Of a stretch of DNA of 45,353 nucleotides, positions 1-7,434 are shown piece after piece (the stretch's first letter is position 1; each line of letters starts with the position of its first letter). The position numbers and the translations under genes were made by a program. The stretch is from Planctomycetota bacterium (GTDB taxonomy: Bacteria > Planctomycetota > SZUA-567). The notes under the pieces are model-generated. The model saw nothing but the letters and a program-made list of their open reading frames with translations. It was not told the origin of the DNA and ran no database searches. Location of the stretch: the NCBI GenBank assembly GCA_020060765.1, contig JAGUZQ010000102.1:1-45353 (forward strand), written 5' to 3'.

Positions 1-2
1 GG

Positions 3-1508
3 GTTTTCGATAATCACGATCCGAAACTTTTGCTACTGGCGGTGACGCTGCTGTGGCTGCTGCCCTACGGGTTCGACAATACCCTGTGGGGGTTTCAGAT
101 CTGCTTTTACATCATGACCCTGTTCATGCTCGCGACGGTCTGGGGAATGATGCTGCATCCGCCGCTGTCGGGAAAATGGTGGCTCGGTGCGCTGGCCGCA
201 CTCGCCAGTTGCTTCACGCTCGGTTCCGGATTTGTCGCGGCGGGAGCGATCGGGGCAGTGGAACTGTACGCGCTCTCAGTCAGCGGTGAAAAAAAATCCC
301 GGCATCTTCCCGGCATCATCGTCGCGCTGTTCTGCGCGGCGCTCGGCGCGTGGAATATCCTCGCTTTCTCCCAGCCTACCAGCATGGATGCGCCAGTCAG
401 AATTTCCTACTTTCTCGAATCGCTGGGACGGGTGCTGGCGTTTCCCTATTTGCGCCAGGCGTGGCTGGCGATTCCGGTGTTCCTGCCCTTCGCATTGCTG
501 TGCGGAAAAATCATCAAGGCGCGGCGGCTGCCGGATCGGCGGGAACTGCTGATTATCGGCCTCGGGGGCTGGTCTCTGTTGCAGGCGCTGGCGCTGGCGT
601 ATTGCCGGGGGGCGTCATTGAAACTGAATTACGGCTCGCGCTACATGGATCTCGCCCTGCCGGGAGTGCTGGCGAACTTCCTCGCGATCCTGATGCTGAC
701 GCAAAGCCTTCCCGCGCGCGGCAACGGGCGGAGACTGGCGGCGGCGTGGGTTTTGTTCCTCGGTTACGGCCTGGGCATGTTGCTTGTCAACGACACGTTC
801 CCGCGAATGCTGGAACGGCGCGAATGGGGACAGGAACATCTGCGAGTCTGCCGCGCCTATCTCGCCAGCGGCAACCAAGAACTGCTACGCAACGACGGCG
901 ACGACATCGGCAATCACCGCCTGCCGCACTACAGCCAGCGCGTGATGCTGGAAGTGCTGGACAGTCCATTACTCCGGAAAATCCTGCCCGCGCCAATGCA
1001 GCCCGGTGCCTTTGTCGCCTTACCGACCGGAGACGGTTTTTGCAGCGGCGGCGTCCCGCCCGGTTTTCCTCGGGCAGATGGCAGCGTCGGCTCCTTTGGC
1101 AAGGACGGCGAAAGCGCACATGGCGCGTGGGAATCGGAATGGTTTGAATTTTCCCTGCCGGTAATCGAAATCCCGTACGCCGGTTTTCCCAACCGCAAGG
1201 GATTGAAAATCGAAATCGCTCCGGAAAACGGAAAGCCGTTCCGGGTCGACCCGGGCGAAAACGCGGTAGAGGAATGGAGCTCGGCGTTCGCGCGCAATCC
1301 CGGATGCAGATTCCGCCTGCGCCTGACCGATGACAGCGACAAGAAATGGCTCGCCATCCGCGCGCCGCGCGCGTGGGGAAGCCTGTCCTATTACGCGCTG
1401 CTCCTGCGAAGCTGCTCCGGTTGGTGTATACTTATGGGAGCGCTACTGCTGGCAGCGGCTTCCATGAAAAAGCTTTTGCCTGCGGCGCGGGAGACGGAAC
1501 ATGACTGA
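3..1508 (+). CDS. Multi-pass membrane protein, 5' end outside window
   Basis: The reading frame is open to the left edge, so the gene is probably truncated here; an internal TTG at 30 could serve as a start but lies inside the first hydrophobic segment. The visible part has about seven hydrophobic helices in its first 250 residues, a soluble stretch of some 180 residues (about 260-450), and a final hydrophobic helix before a short charged tail. The pattern of many helices plus one extracytoplasmic domain is compatible with a GT-C-like glycosyltransferase or a polysaccharide-assembly protein, but I see no diagnostic motif and do not assign a family. Its stop overlaps the start of the SanA-like gene by 8 bases, so the two are probably co-transcribed and translationally coupled. 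Confidence 0.7.
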   Translation, partial: VFDNHDPKLLLLAVTLLWLLPYGFDNTLWGFQICFYIMTLFMLATVWGMMLHPPLSGKWWLGALAALASCFTLGSGFVAAGAIGAVELYALSVSGEKKSRHLPGIIVALFCAALGAWNILAFSQPTSMDAPVRISYFLESLGRVLAFPYLRQAWLAIPVFLPFALLCGKIIKARRLPDRRELLIIGLGGWSLLQALALAYCRGASLKLNYGSRYMDLALPGVLANFLAILMLTQSLPARGNGRRLAAAWVLFLGYGLGMLLVNDTFPRMLERREWGQEHLRVCRAYLASGNQELLRNDGDDIGNHRLPHYSQRVMLEVLDSPLLRKILPAPMQPGAFVALPTGDGFCSGGVPPGFPRADGSVGSFGKDGESAHGAWESEWFEFSLPVIEIPYAGFPNRKGLKIEIAPENGKPFRVDPGENAVEEWSSAFARNPGCRFRLRLTDDSDKKWLAIRAPRAWGSLSYYALLLRSCSGWCILMGALLLAAASMKKLLPAARETEHD

Positions 1509-2187
1509 CCTGCTCGCCAGTAAAAAGAATCCGGGGATTATCTCTCGCCTTCGCAGTCGCTGGAAACTGCTTGTGCTGTGCGCAGCGGCGGCGTTCCTTG
1601 TGCTTGTTTTTGTAGTTTTGTCGATCGGGGAAACGATTTCGCGGCGCGCCGAGGGGAAAATATTTTCCGTCGGCAACGTCCCTTCCCGGCGGGTGGCAGT
1701 TGTTTTCGGCTCGAAGGTTTTTCCCGACGGCAAGCTTTCCAGTTCGCTTTACCTGCGGCTGAAAACCGCGCTGGAACTGTACCAATCGGGCAAGGTGGAA
1801 AAAATTCTGGTCAGCGGCGACAACCGGAAAAGCCATTACAACGAGCCGGAGAAAATGCGCGACTGGCTGCTGAAATGCGGCGTGAGGGAAGAAGACGTAT
1901 CCTGCGACTACGCCGGGTTCAGAACGCTGGATACCTGCGCCCGTGCGGCCAAGGTCTGGAATCTGAAACAGGTGACGCTGGTCACGCAGCGCTTTCATCT
2001 GCCGCGCGCGCTGTACCTCGCCGACGCCTGGGGACTGGAGGCGATCGGAGTCAGCGCCGACGGCACCGGCTTCAGCACGAGGCGGCGCGACCTGCTGCGG
2101 GAGACCGCCGCCAGGACGCTGGCTTGGCTGGACATAAACCTGCTTGACCGGCAGCCCCACTTTTTAGGCCAGCCGGAAACGCTATAG
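1501..2187 (+). CDS. SanA/YdcF-like DUF218 domain membrane protein
   Basis: 228 aa. One N-terminal membrane anchor (about residues 22-42, KLLVLCAAAAFLVLVF) is followed by a single DUF218 domain facing the periplasm. Family hallmarks visible are the strand RRVAVVFGSKVFPDGKLS, the LRLKTALELYQSGKVEKILVSGD segment read across residues about 80-102, and the TLVTQRFHLPRALY strand-helix near residue 155. SanA of E. coli, the best-known relative, affects envelope barrier function, and the YdcF/ElyC relatives act in envelope or lipid-carrier metabolism; the biochemical reaction is not settled. The ATG at 1501 overlaps the previous stop (TGA 1506-1508). A GGGAG-like ribosome site lies just upstream, inside the preceding gene. 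Confidence 0.82.
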   Translation: MTDLLASKKNPGIISRLRSRWKLLVLCAAAAFLVLVFVVLSIGETISRRAEGKIFSVGNVPSRRVAVVFGSKVFPDGKLSSSLYLRLKTALELYQSGKVEKILVSGDNRKSHYNEPEKMRDWLLKCGVREEDVSCDYAGFRTLDTCARAAKVWNLKQVTLVTQRFHLPRALYLADAWGLEAIGVSADGTGFSTRRRDLLRETAARTLAWLDINLLDRQPHFLGQPETL

Positions 2188-2204
2188 TGTAGCGGAGAAA
2201 ACAG

Positions 2205-3263
2205 ATGAACCAGTTATTTTGCGTCGGCGATAGCCAGTGGCTTATGCTGCCCTGGAACCAGGTCGACTGGCCCGACCCCAAACCGATAATCTACTTTATC
2301 ATCGGCATTCTCGTCGCCGCGCTGATCCTGCGGCAGGCGCAGAAATGGTGGGAATCACGCCAGGCCGCACGCGGTGAAAAGGAACAGATTGTCCGCCTCT
2401 GCTACCAGCACCACCTGTCGCGGGACGAAGCCTCTTTCCTGGCCGAGGCTTTGCGCGACTGCCCGTTGGGCTATCCCGGCCTGGCGCTGGTATCGCGCTC
2501 GTACTTCGACCGGTTTCTGTCCAAGCTCATCGCCGACAAACGCGGCCTTACTGCCAGCGAAACCCTGCGCTCCCGGCTGTTTGGCAGCATGGCTCGCTCC
2601 TTCGTCGGCCGCAGTCCCGACTATCCCGACACCCGCGCCATTCGCAAGGGCGAATCGCTCCGGCTCCACTTCGCCGGCTTTCCCGGCACGGTTCAGGGAT
2701 TGGTCGCTCAGAACGACGCCGACAGCTTTTCGGTCGTCTTCCCCTACGACAAGGACAAGCACCTGAGCGCGAACCCCGGCGACCGCGTGGAGGGAGTGTT
2801 CGAGGACGCCGAAACGCTGCTGGGGCTGGAAACCTCGGTACTCAAACTGGCAACCGGAAAACTGCTCGTCTGCGAACTCGCCCACACCGAGGACATCGGC
2901 GAACTCCGCCACCGCGAGAGTGTGCGGATGGAACTGAACCAGGAAGTCACGCTGCATTTTCTCACCCGCGAAACCGGCGGCCACGGCGAGACGGCGCAAG
3001 GTATTCTCGCAGGCATGACCCTGGGCGAATGCGTAATCAGCACCGCCTCCGCCCGCGCCCCCGGACAAGGCGAGCAGGTGCGTTTCGCCACACGCCTGGG
3101 GCATGACCGCCTGTTCCACCTGACTGGAAAAATCGTCGAGACGGAAGCCGCCGATAACGGGCAGGTCAAGCTGCACGTAAAATTCACCGGCCTGGACGAC
3201 GCCACCCGCCACGACCTCTCCATCGCTCTCTACGGCCTGCGCCCGCGTTTCAAGCAGACATAA
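2205..3263 (+). CDS. PilZ-like domain membrane-anchored protein
   Basis: 352 aa. There is one N-terminal membrane segment (about residues 27-44) and then a cytoplasmic region. The middle (about 150-230) resembles the flagellar-brake type N-terminal beta domain that precedes PilZ. From residue about 232 a PilZ-like domain begins with RESVR, which fits the RxxxR cyclic-di-GMP motif. The second motif, normally (D/N)xSxxG, is degenerate here (GMTLGE), so c-di-GMP binding is uncertain. PilZ proteins usually relay c-di-GMP levels to motility, adhesion or polysaccharide output. The ATG at 2205 has CGGAGA six bases upstream. It follows the SanA-like gene by 17 bases and is probably in the same operon. 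It could instead be a PilZ relative that has lost ligand binding. Confidence 0.62.
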   Translation: MNQLFCVGDSQWLMLPWNQVDWPDPKPIIYFIIGILVAALILRQAQKWWESRQAARGEKEQIVRLCYQHHLSRDEASFLAEALRDCPLGYPGLALVSRSYFDRFLSKLIADKRGLTASETLRSRLFGSMARSFVGRSPDYPDTRAIRKGESLRLHFAGFPGTVQGLVAQNDADSFSVVFPYDKDKHLSANPGDRVEGVFEDAETLLGLETSVLKLATGKLLVCELAHTEDIGELRHRESVRMELNQEVTLHFLTRETGGHGETAQGILAGMTLGECVISTASARAPGQGEQVRFATRLGHDRLFHLTGKIVETEAADNGQVKLHVKFTGLDDATRHDLSIALYGLRPRFKQT

Positions 3264-3264
3264 A

Positions 3265-3293
3265 AAGGCCGCGCCCTTCCCGGGCGCGGCCTT
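3265..3293. terminator. Bidirectional intrinsic terminator
   Basis: A perfect 10-bp GC stem (GGCCGCGCCC, 3267-3276, with GGGCGCGGCC, 3282-3291) plus two A-T pairs has a 5-base loop. It sits between two convergent genes (stops at 3263 and 3318). The T run is stronger for - strand transcripts (TTTTTA) than for + strand ones (TTGCTTTTC). Confidence 0.85.
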
Positions 3294-3317
3294 GCTTTTC
3301 AACCAGTTGTCGCGGAC

Positions 3318-4670
3318 TCACCCGTTAAGCAGTTCCAGTGAAACCTTAATCAGCGTTTCGGCGAAGTCTTCCCGGCAACCGCCGTAGGCGGTGGGCAGGA
3401 TTTCGTAACCGCCCCGTTGGTAACACTCCGGCATACAGGTATAGCCGCAATGGTCGTTGGCGAGGCTGGCGATGAAAACCTTGCCGAACTTCGCCTGCTC
3501 GCGGATGGCCTTGCCGATGCCGGTGAAAGGCTCGCCCGGCAGGGCGTGGATGGCGAATTCGTGGCCGAATCTGAGCGACTGCACCTCGGTCGTCCGCGGC
3601 CCGTCCTTCTTCAACTCCTCGAACTTGAGCAAAGACTTCGCGAAGATGCGCATCACGCCGCCCGCGCCCTTGGCCAGATCCTCGCTGGTCATGGCGCCGC
3701 TTTCGCCTGCTTCGGTAGCGAGCAAAGCCTTGGCCTCGTCGATCTTCTCCTGCGGTATGTCCCGACGCGCAAACTCGAACTCGCACGAGGCAACCGACAG
3801 TTTCCCCGGCTTGATCGGTTTCAGTTTCGGCATGACGCCCAGAACTATTTTCCCGTAGCCTTCGCCGATCCGGCAGGCTTCTTCGTAGTTCGTCTGCGAA
3901 ACGTCGCTGCCAATGTCGAAGTGGTTGATGTCACCCTGCGGCGCGACCAGGGTCAGCACCGGTACGTCGCCCAGTTCCTTCTGCACCGTCCGCTCCATCG
4001 CGCCCGGCCAGTCGGCCGAGACCTTGTCGCCGCCGATGGTGTCGGTGTGGTTGCTGAGATTCACCAGCAACCCGCGCGTTTTGCCGCCGGACTTGACCGC
4101 CAGCACGTTTACCTGCCGGTCAACTTCGCCCTCGGGCTTCACCACTTCCGGGTTGCATTTGCCGGGGTTGGTGACGACGCGCCCGTCCTTCATCCAGTAA
4201 CGCCGCACGTACGCAAACGGATTATGCTCAACCCCGCCGAGATAACATTCCGCCGGAACAAGATCGGCCGCCGCCTGCTTCGCCGCCGCCCCCGCTTTTT
4301 GCACAATGCTTTCGATATAGTCGGGATAATCCTTGTCGGTGCGGAACAAACCGCCAACATCGGGGCCGGTGTGGGTGTGGATTGCCGCACAGATCAGGTT
4401 GTCGGCAAAGGCCAGCCCGGCCTTCCGTACCGCCTCGCGCACCCGCAGAACCAGCACCCGGGGCATGAGGCACAGGTCGAACATCAAAATCCCCGCCGTC
4501 GTCTCCCCGTCGGTCACGACAAACGCCCGTACATACAGATCGTCGTACTTGCCGGTGTTGGGGCGCGGCTCGAAATACCCGGCCAGGGAAATCCCCTCGG
4601 GAGGGGTGATGACCGCTTTACCGAACCCCGCCTTATACTGACAGGATTTTGTTTTGTCTGCCGCTGGCAT
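3318..4670 (-). CDS. Neutral/alkaline ceramidase-like protein
   Basis: 450 aa from the ATG at 4670, chosen because GGAGA lies at good spacing upstream; a longer frame to 4706 runs further into the preceding gene and adds only basic low-complexity residues. The protein matches the N-terminal domain of the neutral/alkaline non-lysosomal ceramidase family: KAVITPPEGISLAGY near the N-terminus, AAIHTHTGPD near residue 100, NLSNHTDTIGGDK near 210 and LVAPQGDINH near 245, with several His that could bind the metal. Full-length ceramidases are usually 650 aa or more, so this is a short, single-domain version. I see no signal peptide, which argues for a cytoplasmic hydrolase of an unknown amide or sugar-derived substrate rather than secreted ceramide cleavage. 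It overlaps the upstream dehydrogenase gene by 38 bases, so the two are translationally coupled. Confidence 0.8.
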   Translation of the reverse strand: MPAADKTKSCQYKAGFGKAVITPPEGISLAGYFEPRPNTGKYDDLYVRAFVVTDGETTAGILMFDLCLMPRVLVLRVREAVRKAGLAFADNLICAAIHTHTGPDVGGLFRTDKDYPDYIESIVQKAGAAAKQAAADLVPAECYLGGVEHNPFAYVRRYWMKDGRVVTNPGKCNPEVVKPEGEVDRQVNVLAVKSGGKTRGLLVNLSNHTDTIGGDKVSADWPGAMERTVQKELGDVPVLTLVAPQGDINHFDIGSDVSQTNYEEACRIGEGYGKIVLGVMPKLKPIKPGKLSVASCEFEFARRDIPQEKIDEAKALLATEAGESGAMTSEDLAKGAGGVMRIFAKSLLKFEELKKDGPRTTEVQSLRFGHEFAIHALPGEPFTGIGKAIREQAKFGKVFIASLANDHCGYTCMPECYQRGGYEILPTAYGGCREDFAETLIKVSLELLNG

Positions 4671-5697
4671 AGGCTTTCTCCGTGATGGTGGCGATCCTGA
4701 GCGCATTCGCCATGCCGTTCAGAACCGGGGCTTTCCGCTTGAGAATACAGTCGGCGAAATACTCGCATTCCGCCGTATAAGGATTCACTTTCTTATAGGG
4801 AACAGCTTTGTACTTTTTCGAAACCGCCTTGCTCTGTTTGGCGTCGTAGACCGCGTCGCCCAAACCGAAGACGCCTTCCATCGTGCCGGAGTCGCCCTGG
4901 CCGATAGTACCTTCGGTCAGGATCGCGCCCTGAGAGCCGTAAATCTCCAGCCGCGTGCGCGGCGCTTCGTCAGGAATGCAAAAGAAGGTGTCGACTGTCG
5001 CGTGCGCGCCGTTTTTGAAACGGAGCAAAGTCGTAGCCGAGTCTTCCGACTTGTAACTCTGCACCAGCGTGTCGGTCAACGCCGCGATTTTCGCGACCGG
5101 CCCATTGATGTATTCCAGCAGATCGTAGAGGTGGGTAGCCATGTCCACCAGGCTGCCGCCGCCGCCGGTCTTCGGATCCTGCCGCCAGGCGCCTTTCATC
5201 TGCGGATACCAGCAGGACAACTGCGCGCGCATGTAAGTGATCTTGCCCAATTTTCCCTCGGCGACCAATTCGCGGATTTTCTGGTGCGCGCCGTGGAATT
5301 TCATCATGTAGCCTTCCTGGAGGTACACTTTATTCTTGCGGCAAAGCTCGACCGCTTTTTTCGCTTCAGTCAGCTTCAGCGTCAGCGGCTTTTCGCAGAG
5401 GATATGCTTGCCCGCCTCCGCCGCCAGTTTGATCTGCGCGAAATGCAGGTTGACCGGAGACGCGATATACACCGCCTGCACCGCGGGGTCGGCCAGCAAT
5501 TCCTTTTCGCTTTTATAATAGGCGGGAACCTTGAATTCCTTGGCAATGTTGGCGATATTATCCGCCACATCCATCACCGCCACGAGATTGCAGTTCCTGG
5601 CCTTGACCATGCCCGGAATGGTGCGGCGGTAGGCGATGCCGCCCGCGCCGATCACGCCGATATTGACTTTCTTGCCCGTACATTTTTTACAAGCCAT
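4633..5697 (-). CDS. Gfo/Idh/MocA family NAD(P)-dependent oxidoreductase
   Basis: 354 aa. An N-terminal Rossmann fold shows VNIGVIGAGGIAYRR (residues about 11-25). The family motif CEKPLTL (near residue 102) carries the catalytic-site Lys. The C-terminal alpha/beta domain includes GGGGSLVDMATHLYDLLEY, with the D...H pair typical of sugar or inositol dehydrogenases. The likely role is oxidation or epimerisation of a sugar or cyclitol derivative in the cytoplasm; the substrate is not deducible. It is the middle gene of a - strand set (aminotransferase, this gene, ceramidase-like). The start at 5697 has GGAAAGGA upstream. The extreme N-terminus MACKKCTGKK is unusually rich in Cys and Lys, like the longer tail of the neighbouring aminotransferase. 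Confidence 0.92.
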   Translation of the reverse strand: MACKKCTGKKVNIGVIGAGGIAYRRTIPGMVKARNCNLVAVMDVADNIANIAKEFKVPAYYKSEKELLADPAVQAVYIASPVNLHFAQIKLAAEAGKHILCEKPLTLKLTEAKKAVELCRKNKVYLQEGYMMKFHGAHQKIRELVAEGKLGKITYMRAQLSCWYPQMKGAWRQDPKTGGGGSLVDMATHLYDLLEYINGPVAKIAALTDTLVQSYKSEDSATTLLRFKNGAHATVDTFFCIPDEAPRTRLEIYGSQGAILTEGTIGQGDSGTMEGVFGLGDAVYDAKQSKAVSKKYKAVPYKKVNPYTAECEYFADCILKRKAPVLNGMANALRIATITEKAYASGRQNKILSV

Positions 5698-5725
5698 GAG
5701 TGTCCTTTCCGTTTTGCATAAATCC

Positions 5726-5750
5726 CCCTCTCCCCCTCAGGGGGAGAGGG
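5726..5750. repeat. CCCTCTCCC hairpin repeat, copy 1
   Basis: An 11-bp perfect stem (CCCTCTCCCCC with GGGGGAGAGGG) has a 3-base loop. The same palindrome, also with AA(T/G)TCCCC-like left flanks, recurs at 7266-7293 and 42186-42210. It lies between the aminotransferase and dehydrogenase genes and could also act as an attenuator or an RNA-stabilising hairpin. Confidence 0.75.
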
Positions 5751-5802
5751 AACTTTTTTGCCGGTTTGCGTCGCTTTCAGGGAAAAAGGCTGCTTCCAAA
5801 AT

Positions 5803-5842
5803 CTCAGCAACTCAGCAACTTAGTAACTCAGCAACTCTACTT
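5803..5842. repeat. Octamer tandem array overlapping a stop codon
   Basis: Five 8-base units in phase: CTCAGCAA, CTCAGCAA, CTTAGTAA, CTCAGCAA, CTCTACTT. The last unit contains the TAG stop (5837-5839, - strand) of the aminotransferase gene. Confidence 0.8.
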
Positions 5843-7162
5843 CATATACGCCTCAGCCACCTTCTTGAACGCCGCGACATACTGCTTCATGTGCGCCTCT
5901 GAATAGACCGGATGCGTGAAGAGGCTGATGGTGCGGTCGGTCATCCAGCGCGCCTTGTCACAGTGGAGCTTGGAGTAATCGATCTTACTCGCCTTGGGGT
6001 CTTTGAACGGATACTTGGCCGTGCCGAAGCCGTTCTGCTCGACATAAGCCTTTTCCTTGTACATTTCCGGCCAGAGCACGGTGTAGGTCGGCACGCCCTC
6101 TGCGTTCATCGCCTTCACGAATTCCTTGACCGACACGGTCAGCTTGTCGATGTCCAGCACGAACGGCGCCCACCAGAAGGCGTTTTTCCGCTCCTTGGTG
6201 TCGACCGGGGCGGACAGCACCAGCGGATGGTTCTTCAGTTCCTTGATCAAATATTTGCCGTTGCGGACGCGGTTCTTGAGGTTCCAACTGTCGAAGCGCT
6301 TCAGTTCGTCGCGGCCGATGATGGACTGGATTTCGGTGAGGCGGTAGTTGAAACCGACACGCTTGTGGATATACATCAGTTTCGATTCCAGTTCCAGCAG
6401 ACGCAGGCGCTCCTTCACGTCGTAGCCGTGGTCGCGGAAACTCTGGCATTCCCAGTGCAGGTCTTCGTTATTGGTGATGACCGCGCCGCCCTCGCCGCCG
6501 GTGGTGAAGTGCTTGCTCTGGCAGAAGCTGAAACAGCCCGCGTCGCCGATAGTGCCGGCCTTCTTGCCCTTGTACTCGCCGCCGAAACACTGGGCGCAGT
6601 CCTCGACCACGAACAGCTTGTGCTTTTTCGCGATCTTCAGGATGGGATCCATGTCGCAGACAATGCCATACAGATGCACGACGATGATGGCCTTGGTCTT
6701 CTTGGTGATGGCGGGCTCGATCTGCTTGGGGTCGATGGTGTGGCTGTCGTCGACGTCTACGAACACCGGCAAAGCTCCCGCCTGCAGGATGCAGAACGAG
6801 GAGGCGATGAAGCTGTAGGACGGGCAGATCACCTCGTCGCCGGGGCCGACACCGAGAGCGGCGAGGGCGGTGTGCAGGGCGGCGGTGCCGTTGCTGGTGG
6901 TGGTGCAGAATTTCGCCTTGTTATACTGCGCCCATTCCTTCTCGAAGGCGGTGCCTTCCTTGCCGGTCCAGTAATTCACCAAGCCGTTCTGCAAAGGTTT
7001 CTGGATTTTCTTCATCGTTTCCTTCTGGAACGACGGCCACATCGGGAACGGTTTTGCATTCACAGGCTTGCCGCCGTTGACCGCCAGTTTCGCCGCCTTG
7101 TCGCAGGCGCACTTCGCGCCGCAGGCCTTCTTAACCACCGTCTTGCTCGCACACTTCGCCAT
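5837..7162 (-). CDS. DegT/DnrJ/EryC1/StrS family PLP aminotransferase
   Basis: 441 aa from the ATG at 7162, set by a strong AGGAGG (7171-7176) eight bases upstream; a longer frame to 7378 translates repeat DNA. Fold-type I aminotransferase motifs are present: TTTSNGTAALHTALAALGVG, GDEVICPSYSFIAS, VEDCAQCFGGEYKGKKAG, and the PLP-lysine segment QSKHFTTGGEGGAV. The enzyme therefore looks active, probably transferring an amino group to a keto sugar or a related ketone. The first 25 residues form a Cys/Lys-rich tail (MAKCASKTVVKKACGAKCAC) that is not part of the family fold. Downstream lie the dehydrogenase and the ceramidase-like gene; upstream is a ROK regulator, and the set may be one regulated pathway. 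Confidence 0.92.
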   Translation of the reverse strand: MAKCASKTVVKKACGAKCACDKAAKLAVNGGKPVNAKPFPMWPSFQKETMKKIQKPLQNGLVNYWTGKEGTAFEKEWAQYNKAKFCTTTSNGTAALHTALAALGVGPGDEVICPSYSFIASSFCILQAGALPVFVDVDDSHTIDPKQIEPAITKKTKAIIVVHLYGIVCDMDPILKIAKKHKLFVVEDCAQCFGGEYKGKKAGTIGDAGCFSFCQSKHFTTGGEGGAVITNNEDLHWECQSFRDHGYDVKERLRLLELESKLMYIHKRVGFNYRLTEIQSIIGRDELKRFDSWNLKNRVRNGKYLIKELKNHPLVLSAPVDTKERKNAFWWAPFVLDIDKLTVSVKEFVKAMNAEGVPTYTVLWPEMYKEKAYVEQNGFGTAKYPFKDPKASKIDYSKLHCDKARWMTDRTISLFTHPVYSEAHMKQYVAAFKKVAEAYMK

Positions 7163-7210
7163 GACAACTGCCTCCTTTTTTAAAAAAACGACCGGGAATA
7201 TGTTTAAGTT

Positions 7211-7400
7211 ACTGAGTTCGAGTTTCGCACTTTTCCGACAAACGTTGCGAACCGGAAAACCAAGTCCCCTCTCCCCCAGTTGGGGGAGAGGGGGATTCTT
7301 TTTCGTGACTCTTATCAACCATCGCAGGCTATCAATAAATCGATTCTGGCCATACAGCAACAAGGACGTCATTAGCAAAAGTGCGAAACTAGAACTTAGT
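7211..7400. mobile_element. 190-bp MITE-like element with 24-base inverted ends
   Basis: The ends 7211-7234 (ACTGAGTTCGAGTTTCGCAC then TTTT) and 7377-7400 are inverted repeats matching at 22 of 24 bases. Between them is non-coding DNA including the second CCCTCTCCC hairpin (7266-7293). The element fills most of the spacer between the ROK gene and the aminotransferase gene. No transposase frame is present and no clear target duplication is visible. It might instead be a structured leader. Confidence 0.55.
7266..7293. repeat. CCCTCTCCC hairpin repeat, copy 2
   Basis: A 12-bp perfect stem (CCCCTCTCCCCC with GGGGGAGAGGGG) has the loop AGTT. It is the longest of the three copies in the window and lies in the leader of the aminotransferase gene. 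Confidence 0.75.
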
Positions 7401-7434
7401 CCCCTAGTCCCTTAGAGCCTTAGTCCCTTAAATA
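7395..7434. repeat. Octamer tandem array overlapping the ROK stop codon
   Basis: Five 8-base units in phase: CTTAGTCC, CCTAGTCC, CTTAGAGC, CTTAGTCC, CTTAAATA. The last unit supplies the TAA stop of the ROK gene (7428-7430 read on the - strand). It is adjacent to, and overlaps by a few bases, the right end of the inverted-repeat element. Confidence 0.75.

Noticed and set aside
5803..5842. Possible CRISPR array
   Set aside because: Repeat units are 7-8 bases with no spacers, and no cas genes are present.
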